The notes beneath the pieces are model-generated. The model was not told where the DNA came from. It did not search any database and saw only the letters and a program-made list of their open reading frames with translations. This document shows, piece by piece, positions 18,666-25,197 of a stretch of DNA of 64,000 bases; the first letter of the stretch is position 1; each line of letters begins with the position of its first letter. The DNA is from Neobacillus driksii (GTDB taxonomy: Bacteria > Bacillota > Bacilli > Bacillales > Cytobacillaceae): positions 62,001-126,000 of the forward strand of contig NZ_JACCBX010000017.1 of the NCBI RefSeq assembly GCF_013409995.1, written 5' to 3'. The translations under genes were made by a program, and so were the position numbers.

Positions 18666-18780
18666 TTATTTCATTTTTTCTATTAAGCCTAAACCTTTCA
18701 ATTGGTAATGGCATTTCATACTGAATCCCGCCGCCGGTTGAACCTAAAAATGGCTGCATCTGCCTTAAGATGATACCAAG
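18666..18780 (-). pseudogene. C-terminal remnant of a TNT-like polymorphic toxin
   Basis: On the minus strand a short frame reads QPFLGSTGGGIQYEMPLPI, which resembles the C-terminal end of TNT (NAD glycohydrolase-type) toxin domains, where a G-GGG-QY motif is characteristic. After this the frame has slipped: the next frame reads LKGLGLIEKMK and stops at 18666-18668, which is the expected tail. No start or N-terminal export domain is left, so this is only a scrap of the gene, with at least one frameshift. The immunity-like gene begins 12 bases further on. The identification rests on the motif and the gene order only. Confidence 0.5.
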
Positions 18781-19413
18781 ATTTATCCCTTTCTATTTTA
18801 GAAGGGAACTTTTTTGTTGAGTATCATTAAAGTTGTATAAATATCCGTGCAGGATTGCTTAAAATATAGACTTTGATGTGCTATAAAATAGTCGAAAAAA
18901 ATAAGAATCTATTCTTTATAGAAGCGACCCTCGAAAGAAATTCTCTATTAAATATGTAAACACATTTCCAGAATTTATACTACTCAAAAACTATTTTTGA
19001 AAACGAGGCTTAAAATTGGATAAGTTGAGATGTAATTGGATCCAAGATTGGTCTATTTTTGTTCAGAAACTGTCCTTTGTGTTAGTACAATAGGGGAGAG
19101 GGAATTGAGTCATTAGATAAAAACATTAATAATCATATAAATGCAAGTAAACTTGTTAAGCTTAGTTGATATGATAGTTTGTTTTGACTTGTATTCCCTA
19201 TCGAAAAGAGGCCAATATTGCTGATTAGACAGAAATATAAACAATCCATATAGACGGCATTTTAGGTCAGAACTTCCCTTGGATGTTCTATTTTTTATGT
19301 AAATCCTTGTTCGAAAAAGTCAAATTTTAAAAAATAAAGGAAGAAATTGATCGTTTATCGAATTTATAAACTATAGGTCTTAATGCTCAATAATAAAGTT
19401 AGGGAGTGAACTC
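18781..19413. other. Non-coding, decayed region
   Basis: More than 600 bases without a supportable gene. The sequence is AT-rich with stops in all frames. A weak hairpin with one bulge lies near 18785-18810 (CCCTTTCT / AGAAGGG, followed by T's). It probably represents the eroded remainder of the toxin island. Confidence 0.4.
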
Positions 19414-19704
19414 ATGCTTACACTGGATGAAAAAAGAAAAATTTTAAATTCATTTGAGGAATTAAGGGAAAAAGAAGACAAGTTGGGACGATTCTTTTAT
19501 TACTACGATAAGTCGCCTTCAAGAAAGAAAATATTCGCAAGAGAATTTGTTAATTCAGGAAATGGCTATGTATTTAGGAAATTCCTACCAGAATATAAGG
19601 AAGTTTTGTATCAAGATGGATCAGTATGTGTGAAAGATTTTTCCTCAAAGGAGCTACAGGATATTGTTAGAAAATCAATAAACTCACTAAATAATAGGAG
19701 GTAA
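19414..19704 (+). CDS. Hypothetical small protein
   Basis: This is a 96-residue charged protein with no signal peptide or membrane segment. The first 30 residues look helical (KRKILNSFEELREKEDKLG), and the middle is aromatic (GRFFYYYDKS). ATG follows AGGGAGTGAAC. It ends five bases before the next small gene, whose ribosome site lies inside its 3-prime end, so the two form a small operon. I do not recognise the family. Its position in a toxin-immunity island suggests an immunity or orphan gene, but no motif supports this. Confidence 0.55.
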   Translation: MLTLDEKRKILNSFEELREKEDKLGRFFYYYDKSPSRKKIFAREFVNSGNGYVFRKFLPEYKEVLYQDGSVCVKDFSSKELQDIVRKSINSLNNRR

Positions 19705-19708
19705 GGGA

Positions 19709-19942
19709 ATGGCCTTAATGTGTAGAAAGAAAGATCCAATATGGATAAATATAGACGACCCAACAAAGAAATTCACACTACACCATCAATGTCGATTCAC
19801 TGAAAATATAAAAGAGACACCTTATAAAAGCGTCAATACTTTAAAAAGAGATGGTGGGTGGCTACAAGTTGATAGTTTAAGAGTTGCAGAAAAGCTTTAT
19901 GAAAATAGTTATTCTAACTATTCCTTTGCTAACCATTGCTAA
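19709..19942 (+). CDS. Hypothetical small protein
   Basis: This 77-residue protein starts at an ATG 4-10 bases behind AGGAGGTAAGGG, a strong ribosome site. It contains two to three Cys and His residues (MCRKK, LHHQCRF, NHC at the very end) but no recognisable zinc motif. The abrupt end NHC could mean that it is the intact N-terminal part of a longer broken protein; I see no clear continuation in another frame. It is coupled to the gene at 19414. Function unknown. Confidence 0.45.
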   Translation: MALMCRKKDPIWINIDDPTKKFTLHHQCRFTENIKETPYKSVNTLKRDGGWLQVDSLRVAEKLYENSYSNYSFANHC

Positions 19943-20044
19943 GATTATCAAAATCGTATTATGGAAGTTTCTAAACTACTAAAGTCTTATTAATATTTTA
20001 ATGAAAAATATATATATGATGTTTATTCGTAGGGAGGCATAAAC

Positions 20045-20323
20045 ATGAGTCAGGTGTTAAAAAGGACTAAATACTGCAATTTATTAGTCCAAGGTTTATC
20101 ACAAGAGGGTGAGGACATTTCAGCAGTTGAGAGAATCTTTGTCAAAGCTCTTAATCGTGAGGAAATTAGGTTCGCATGGTATAAGGAAAAGAATGGATCA
20201 AAACATTTCCAGCTAAGACCACTGGACCTCACAGAAGAGGAACTTTTAGAACTGTTAAAAGATGGTGTTAACAAAGGGGTTTTTACAAGTGATTTTAGGA
20301 AAAAACTTAAAGAAATACTTTAG
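20045..20323 (+). CDS. Hypothetical small protein
   Basis: This 92-residue soluble protein has AGGGAGGC seven bases before the ATG. The second half is acidic and probably helical (LTEEELLELLKDGVNKGVF), and the centre has a short beta-like segment (EIRFAWYKEKNGSKHFQL). I do not recognise it with certainty. Its reading frame and ribosome site are good, so it is probably a real gene. It lies directly before an IS3-family remnant, which may have truncated the original transcription unit. Confidence 0.55.
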   Translation: MSQVLKRTKYCNLLVQGLSQEGEDISAVERIFVKALNREEIRFAWYKEKNGSKHFQLRPLDLTEEELLELLKDGVNKGVFTSDFRKKLKEIL

Positions 20324-20340
20324 GAACTATATAAAAAGTA

Positions 20341-20480
20341 GGAACTTGCACTTAACCCTGACAAGGTAGACAGTGAATAAAAGAGAACATTTAGCTGCGG
20401 CAGCCTTTTCTCGGTATTGAATCGGGGAAAGGCATTTTAATTTTTCTTGGAATCGATCATTATTATATGTTGGTAATGTA
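20341..20480 (-). mobile_element. Remnant of an IS3-family insertion sequence
   Basis: On the minus strand the frame reads YNNDRFQEKLKCLSPIQYRE and then KAAAA, the hallmark C-terminus of IS3-family transposase OrfB (normally YNN-RxQ--L--LSPxxYR). The sequence at 20341-20372 (ending GACAAGGTAGACA) looks like the terminal inverted repeat end of such elements. Upstream of YNN the frame breaks down within about 15 codons, and no other transposase part is present, so only about 140 bases at one end survive. It marks a past insertion in the island. Confidence 0.65.
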
Positions 20481-20564
20481 CTCAAGCTAACGGGTAAGAT
20501 TAATAGTAGAGTACTAATATCCTATACCATCTAAGTGTTGGATCAATATAGGTGGGGAACTAAA

Positions 20565-20770
20565 GTGAACAAGAGTATAAAATATGTAATTAATTCTATT
20601 CTATTGCTTTGTATTTTAATCTCAGGTTATTTTACATCCGTTTCCAAATGTTCCCTATATATAAGATTGAGTATAATGCTGGAGAAGAAATGATTGAGGG
20701 AAAACCATATGCACTCCATTACGTTTATTTCAAACCCATTCCTTTATTTAGTTCATTATCCTCTAGGTAA
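20565..20770 (+). pseudogene. Frameshifted small secreted or membrane protein gene
   Basis: GTG at 20565, behind GGTGGGG, opens a frame with a hydrophobic N-terminus (NKSIKYVINSILLLCILISG), then continues as a poor frame to a stop. From 20642 another frame reads FQMFPIYKIEYNAGEEMIEG and on to LFSSLSSR with stop at 20768-20770. Joining the two at about 20640 gives a plausible 67-residue protein with a signal anchor. A one-base indel is the likely cause. Family not recognised. Confidence 0.45.
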
Positions 20771-21299
20771 ATAGATTGGGAAGACGGTGAAGGATATGGA
20801 GAGAGTTTTTTTTGCGGTGAAAGGAAATAAAGGTTTGATAGCCCTAAGGGGTTTTATGAGTGGACCTACATATATTAATTAAATTAAGGACCCCGAATAG
20901 GGTCCTTAATTTAAGGTCATTTTTCAACATAATTATTAAACAAAGCTTATACCAATAAAAGTGTCAGGCACCTTCCAATTTTGGTTGGTATAACACTTTT
21001 TTATGTAGATGTAAGAATTTAAGAATTCCCTTATAAAAAGGAAATATTGGGATAAAAGACTGTATTCTCTATGATAGAATATGACATATATACTAAAAAA
21101 ATAAATTTTTCTGTTTCTTTAGGGGAATAAAGCTCACTATGTTCATTTAAAGATGGGCTTCTTAGCTAGAATCTAAAAGGGGTGAATAATATTACCTATG
21201 TTTATTAGACTATTAAATAGTTATTTTTACGTTATTCAAAACTAATAAGATAAAAGTCTTCAGATTATATTACTTCATTATTTTAGGAGGAAAGAAACA
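20771..21299. other. Intergenic region with two hairpins
   Basis: About 530 bases without a supportable gene. It holds the strong hairpin at 20879-20914 and a second hairpin-like stretch at 20957-21000 (AAAAGTGT / ACACTTTT) that includes GTGTCAGGCACC, a motif I associate with dispersed repeats of Bacillus-type genomes. The rest is AT-rich. Confidence 0.45.
20879..20914 (+). terminator. Strong hairpin, probable terminator
   Basis: A 15-base perfect stem (20879-20893 with 20900-20914) with a six-base loop is followed by AGG and then CATTTTTC. Both arms are AT-rich outside and GC-rich near the loop. It would end transcription from the broken gene at 20565. Confidence 0.65.
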
Positions 21300-22265
21300 G
21301 TGATAGATATTCTACTAGCGATTGTGTCTACACTTGCTATTGTGTTAGGTATAGGCGGTTTAATAAAACCTAAATGGACATTAATGTGGGGGGAGAAAAC
21401 TAGGAAAAAAATATTGATTACATATTTGCCAATCTGCCTTGTTACATTATTTTTACTATGGACGACAATTGAAACTAAGGGGAAAACATATAAAAGAACA
21501 AGTGATATATCTCAAGAAGAGATGTTTAACAAGCAAAAAGAGTCTATTAGAGTTATAGAAACTGAACTTGATAAGTTAGCAGAAAACTATGTATACTACC
21601 AGGTTACTTCTGAACTTTTACTTAAACAAACGAATTGGATTAATGAAAAAGTAGTTCCTTATTTTGAGAATATTGAAGGAATCAAAAATATTACAGATAA
21701 AGCAGAGAATTTAAGTAAGCTATCTATGGTAAAACAGGTTTCCAAAGTTAGTCCTATAGGAGATCTATCAGCAACTATTAGTGAAACCATAATCTACATA
21801 AAAAAATTACGTGAATTTTTGGAATTAAATAAGGAAATAAACAGTTCAATAAACAAAATTAAAACTTTACATGAGGAATACGATAAAACAAAAGATATAG
21901 TAGTTCTTCAAGAAATCAATAAAGAGTTAACTACAAACTATATATACTTAATTGGGGACTTAGAGAAATTTACTAATGAATCGATAGATATTTTTGATAC
22001 ATTCGCTACATTAATTTATCAAAAACAAAACATTAAAATGTTCGCTTCTGATGCAATTGATGTGGTTAAGATATGGGACAATTCAAAAGAGCAGACTTCA
22101 GAGGAAGAAAATACCTTGGAACAGTTAGAGGAAAATAAAAAAGATATAGAAAATGCTCCCGAAGAAATACAAAATAGGATGAAGTTAGATTATGAGTATA
22201 TTCTAAAGATACAATCGGAGACTGAGGTTATTAGTGCCTTTAATGAGATTCTTTCTAAGAATTAA
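21300..22265 (+). CDS. Membrane-anchored coiled-coil protein, function unknown
   Basis: The 321-residue protein has two membrane segments near the N-terminus (about residues 2-20 and 36-55). A long, Lys/Glu-rich helical region follows (about 70-310), likely coiled coil and probably cytoplasmic. The start is GTG, nine bases behind AGGAGG. I recognise no enzymatic motif. Its codon use is more AT-rich than the sugar loci, and it stands alone between the decayed island and a minus-strand gene, which fits an accessory gene. A structural or phage/toxin-related membrane function is possible but unsupported. Confidence 0.65.
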   Translation: MIDILLAIVSTLAIVLGIGGLIKPKWTLMWGEKTRKKILITYLPICLVTLFLLWTTIETKGKTYKRTSDISQEEMFNKQKESIRVIETELDKLAENYVYYQVTSELLLKQTNWINEKVVPYFENIEGIKNITDKAENLSKLSMVKQVSKVSPIGDLSATISETIIYIKKLREFLELNKEINSSINKIKTLHEEYDKTKDIVVLQEINKELTTNYIYLIGDLEKFTNESIDIFDTFATLIYQKQNIKMFASDAIDVVKIWDNSKEQTSEEENTLEQLEENKKDIENAPEEIQNRMKLDYEYILKIQSETEVISAFNEILSKN

Positions 22266-22302
22266 TTCTTCATGTGTCTTAATCTATTAAGGTCTTTAAT
22301 CG

Positions 22303-22560
22303 TTAAATGGGATGGTTCGATTGCCAGATCACCGATAGCGCATACTCAATCTGCTTTGCTGATAGGGTGTAATCTTCTTCAAGGCTACTGCCTCTCCCGT
22401 GTGATAATTGTTCTGTTTGGTTAATTTCTATTGCAGCTACATGCTCTTTTAGTTTTGCCTCAACGATGGACTCAACCTCTGCCTGGCTGATGGATTGGTT
22501 TTGCTGCGGGCTGTTGGTTTGAGGTGTTTTAAATAGTTTTTCTATTATTCCTTTTAACAT
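22303..22560 (-). CDS. Hypothetical small protein
   Basis: This is an 85-residue protein with a Gln/Asn/Ser-rich linker (TNSPQQNQSISQAE) between an N-terminal amphipathic helix and a second helical segment. A good ribosome site (GGAGTG, five to seven bases before ATG on the minus strand) supports expression. No membrane segment and no recognised domain are seen. It is divergent from the NERD-helicase gene, with about 190 bases of shared promoter region. Confidence 0.55.
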   Translation of the reverse strand: MLKGIIEKLFKTPQTNSPQQNQSISQAEVESIVEAKLKEHVAAIEINQTEQLSHGRGSSLEEDYTLSAKQIEYALSVIWQSNHPI

Positions 22561-22749
22561 CTTTTCACTCCGGTCTCTTTAAGACTTCCACTTTAGTCTT
22601 ATTTTCCTATAATACTATTATTAATAGAAAATATTGCAAAATACAATACTTTTGGGAGAATTTTGTTATTTTTGGATGATGTTAGTCAAAAAACGCCTAT
22701 AATTCAAGAAGATATTGTAATATTTTTAGGATGATTGTCCTAAATGTAG

Positions 22750-22755
22750 TATAAT
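22750..22755 (+). promoter_or_regulatory. -10 element upstream of the NERD-helicase gene
   Basis: A perfect TATAAT lies 32 bases before the ATG at 22787. No good -35 box sits at the right distance, so this may be a promoter needing an activator or an extended element. It overlaps the upstream in-frame ATG (22754), which argues that the ATG at 22787 is the true start. Confidence 0.45.
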
Positions 22756-22786
22756 GGAGAAAATTGCAATTTTTGGAGCGGTTGTT

Positions 22787-24694
22787 ATGGCTATTACGAT
22801 TCCTGAGACAATTCGATCATCTGCGACAACAGGGGAGAGGCTGTTTTTTCGAACGCTTAAGACCTTTTTACCAGACGATTACATAGTATATTTTGAACCT
22901 GATATACAAGGAAGAAGACCTGATTTTGTGATTATTGGGCCCGACCTTGGCATTGTCGTATTAGAAGTGAAGGACTATACGAAGAATACCCTTTTTCAAA
23001 TAAATCATGATGAATGGCATATTGTTACTACTTCTGGAGATCAAGCGGTTATTAAGAGTCCAATGAAGCAGGCGAGAGACAATATGTTTCATGTAGTTGA
23101 TACCTTGAAGAAAGATAAAAGTCTGATTCAATTAGACGGAAAATATAAATTTCAATTAAAGTTCCCTTATGGCCATGGGGTTGTTTTTACTAGATTGTAT
23201 TCTAAGGATTTTGTACAAGAAGGACTTTACTCCGTCATTGAACCGAATCTTTGTTTTACCAGGGATGAAATTGACCCGGACAAAGAGGGATTTTCAGAAG
23301 AAATATTAATGGAAAAGATCCTCAATATGTTTGTCGTTCCATTCCGATTAAAGGAATCGCTATCCATAGAGGACATCAATGCGATTCGTTATCACTTATT
23401 TCCGGAGGTACGCATTAGTGCTGAATACAAACCACCAGTACCTTATCAGGACCAGCTTCTGTTATCCTTGCATGATATTAAAACCATGGATCTACACCAG
23501 GAGAATCTAGCTAAACAAATTGGAGATAAGAACCGCTTAATACGTGGAGTTGCTGGAAGTGGCAAAACGATTATATTAGCAAGTCGAGCAAAGATGTTAT
23601 CAAAACAAAATCCAGACTGGAAGATTCTTATTCTCTGCTACAATATTTCTCTTTCAAATGCGATCCAGCAAATGATTCATCATATGCTCAATGAGCCTGA
23701 GGATTTATTTGATTTTGATCCTAATGCGAAGTCTGTGCAAAATGAGAATATTATAGTGAGGAATTTTCACTCTTGGTTAAAGAATGATTTAAGAATAAGG
23801 GAGCAGCAACTTCCGGATATTATAGAAAAACTAGAAAGAAATGAAGCGATTCTACCTACATATGACGCTGTATTGATTGATGAAGGGCAAGACTTTGAGG
23901 CTGACTGGCTTCGACTAGTTAGTTTATTAATTAATGCAGATACACAGTCTCTATTATTAGTAGAAGACCGAGCTCAGACGATTTATCAGAGGAAGCGTTC
24001 CTACCTTGAAGATACAGGCCTAAGTTTTCGTGGAAGATCAAAAGTTCTTTCTATAAACTATCGGAACACCCAACAGATTGTAAAATTTGCATGGGAATTT
24101 TACCGTAAGCATTCGATGTTTAAGAATAAAGTGGTAAATCGTGAACTAGAAGGTGAGATAATTGCACCGCAGAGCACAAAGCGGAAAGGTCCAGAGCCAG
24201 GTATTGTAAAGGCAGCTAATTTTTTCGAGGAAATGAGAATTGTTGCTCGCTCTATTAAGAAACTTCATATGGAGAAAAAAGTCCCGCTGGAGGACATGCT
24301 TATTCTTTACCGTGTTAAAAGGACTCATAAATTCCCTGTTATTGATATAATTCAGCGTTCTTTGAAAGATGAAGGATTACCTTACTTTTGGATCACGGAG
24401 AACGACGTTTCAAAACGATCATTTGCAAAAGATGATGGGAAAGTTAAAATCAGTACTATTGATAGCAGTAAAGGATTAGATTTCAGAGCAGTTTTTATCG
24501 TTAATTTGGATTCGATGCCTTTTACACTTGAGGAGAATAAGGAAAGGGAAGTTTCATTGCTATATATAGGGATGACGAGAGCTAAAGAATACCTATGCTT
24601 GTCTTATTCAGGGGAATCAGAGTTCACTCATTATTTGGATAGCCTCAAACAAGTGAAAAAAGAAATAAAACCTGGAGTAAAGAAAATTAATTAA
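22787..24694 (+). CDS. NERD domain-containing UvrD/Rep-type helicase
   Basis: This 635-residue protein combines an N-terminal NERD nuclease-related domain (about residues 10-125; GRRPDFVIIGPDLG and VVLEVKDY, with the acidic and Lys residues of the PD-(D/E)XK type) with superfamily 1 helicase motifs. These are Walker A GVAGSGKT (near 255), Walker B LIDEGQDF (near 363), a KVKISTIDSSKGLDFRAVF motif V and a GMTRAKEYL motif VI. It should act on DNA, as an ATP-driven helicase with possible nuclease activity, in repair or in defence against foreign DNA. The start at 22787 has GGAG eight bases upstream. It stands alone, with terminator-like hairpins downstream. Confidence 0.88.
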   Translation: MAITIPETIRSSATTGERLFFRTLKTFLPDDYIVYFEPDIQGRRPDFVIIGPDLGIVVLEVKDYTKNTLFQINHDEWHIVTTSGDQAVIKSPMKQARDNMFHVVDTLKKDKSLIQLDGKYKFQLKFPYGHGVVFTRLYSKDFVQEGLYSVIEPNLCFTRDEIDPDKEGFSEEILMEKILNMFVVPFRLKESLSIEDINAIRYHLFPEVRISAEYKPPVPYQDQLLLSLHDIKTMDLHQENLAKQIGDKNRLIRGVAGSGKTIILASRAKMLSKQNPDWKILILCYNISLSNAIQQMIHHMLNEPEDLFDFDPNAKSVQNENIIVRNFHSWLKNDLRIREQQLPDIIEKLERNEAILPTYDAVLIDEGQDFEADWLRLVSLLINADTQSLLLVEDRAQTIYQRKRSYLEDTGLSFRGRSKVLSINYRNTQQIVKFAWEFYRKHSMFKNKVVNRELEGEIIAPQSTKRKGPEPGIVKAANFFEEMRIVARSIKKLHMEKKVPLEDMLILYRVKRTHKFPVIDIIQRSLKDEGLPYFWITENDVSKRSFAKDDGKVKISTIDSSKGLDFRAVFIVNLDSMPFTLEENKEREVSLLYIGMTRAKEYLCLSYSGESEFTHYLDSLKQVKKEIKPGVKKIN

Positions 24695-24709
24695 ATTTTT
24701 TTATAAAAC

Positions 24710-24735
24710 AAGCCTATAATTGCTTTTATAGGCTT
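24710..24735 (+). terminator. Hairpin after the NERD-helicase gene
   Basis: A ten-base stem AAGCCTATAA / TTATAGGCTT begins 16 bases after the helicase stop. The following T-run is interrupted (ATTCGATTTT), so it is a moderate terminator. Confidence 0.6.
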
Positions 24736-24906
24736 ATTCGATTTTACTACTTTTAAAGATTGAAACTTTTAAGGTGACTTAAATTAGAGATAACAAAAAT
24801 CAACTAGTCGCGCGAAACCGAATTTAATGAAGATCTTGATAGTATTACTTATAGAGGAAAAAATGAGTGATATATAGAATGAGTAATTAAATAAAATAAT
24901 GTTATT

Positions 24907-24939
24907 ACAGAGCCTATAAATAATTTTTATAGGTTCTGT
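24907..24939 (+). terminator. Second hairpin, terminator-like
   Basis: ACAGAGCCTATAAA pairs with TTTATAGGTTCTGT over 14 positions with one G-T pair, followed by TAAATTT. The core CCTATAA is the same as in the hairpin at 24710, so one may be a copy of the other. Confidence 0.5.
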
Positions 24940-25031
24940 TAAATTTGTCTCCCTTCAGGTATTGTTCATCAAATTGTATTTCTTGGTGGTGCACACCAAA
25001 AAAATATAGTTGATTACATTGGAGTAATAAT

Positions 25032-25109
25032 ATGAAATCTTTGATTGTCTTTTCTGTCTTAATAGTATTATTGTCTACTGTCGGTGTGAGTTTTCGCCAA
25101 TTAAGATAA
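25032..25109 (+). CDS. Possible 25-residue hydrophobic peptide
   Basis: ATG at 25032 follows GGAG by seven bases and opens a 25-codon frame, MKSLIVFSVLIVLLSTVGVS then FRQLR. This is one hydrophobic helix with basic ends, as in small membrane peptides or type I toxin-like peptides. No antisense RNA or partner is evident. It could equally be chance or the remnant of a signal peptide. Confidence 0.3.
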   Translation: MKSLIVFSVLIVLLSTVGVSFRQLR

Positions 25110-25155
25110 TGGATGTAAATTGTATTTACATTTTATAATCCCAATCAACGTTGTT

Positions 25156-25170
25156 ATGAATGCGTTTTCA
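25156..25170 (-). promoter_or_regulatory. CcpA cre box of the PTS locus
   Basis: Read on the minus strand, TGAAAACGCATTCA matches the cre consensus TGNAANCGNWNNCW. It lies 28 bases before the start of the BglG-type regulator, within or just after its promoter, and would give glucose repression of the PTS operon. Confidence 0.7.
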
Positions 25171-25197
25171 CCATAAGATTGAATCAGGAGGTAGGGA

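Larger units (their letters stand above)
24695..25197. other. Intergenic region before the PTS locus
   Basis: Apart from the two hairpins (24710 and 24907), a 25-codon hydrophobic frame (25032) and the cre box (25156), this 500-base stretch shows only AT-rich sequence without gene structure. Confidence 0.45.

Noticed and set aside
18427-18708. 93-codon plus-strand frame
   Set aside because: Lies opposite the better-supported minus-strand immunity-like gene and toxin remnant; no ribosome site and low-quality composition.
20403-20433. Hairpin GCCTTTTCTCG / CGGGGAAAGGC followed by T's, possible terminator
   Set aside because: Falls inside the IS3 transposase remnant coding sequence and needs two G-T pairs; probably incidental.
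20957-21000. Insertion-like repeat containing GTGTCAGGCACC
   Set aside because: Only one degenerate copy in the window, so no repeat element can be shown from this sequence alone.
24984-25005. TTGGTG / CACACCAA hairpin with A run
   Set aside because: Short stem and no T run on the plus strand; no gene on the minus strand that would need it.
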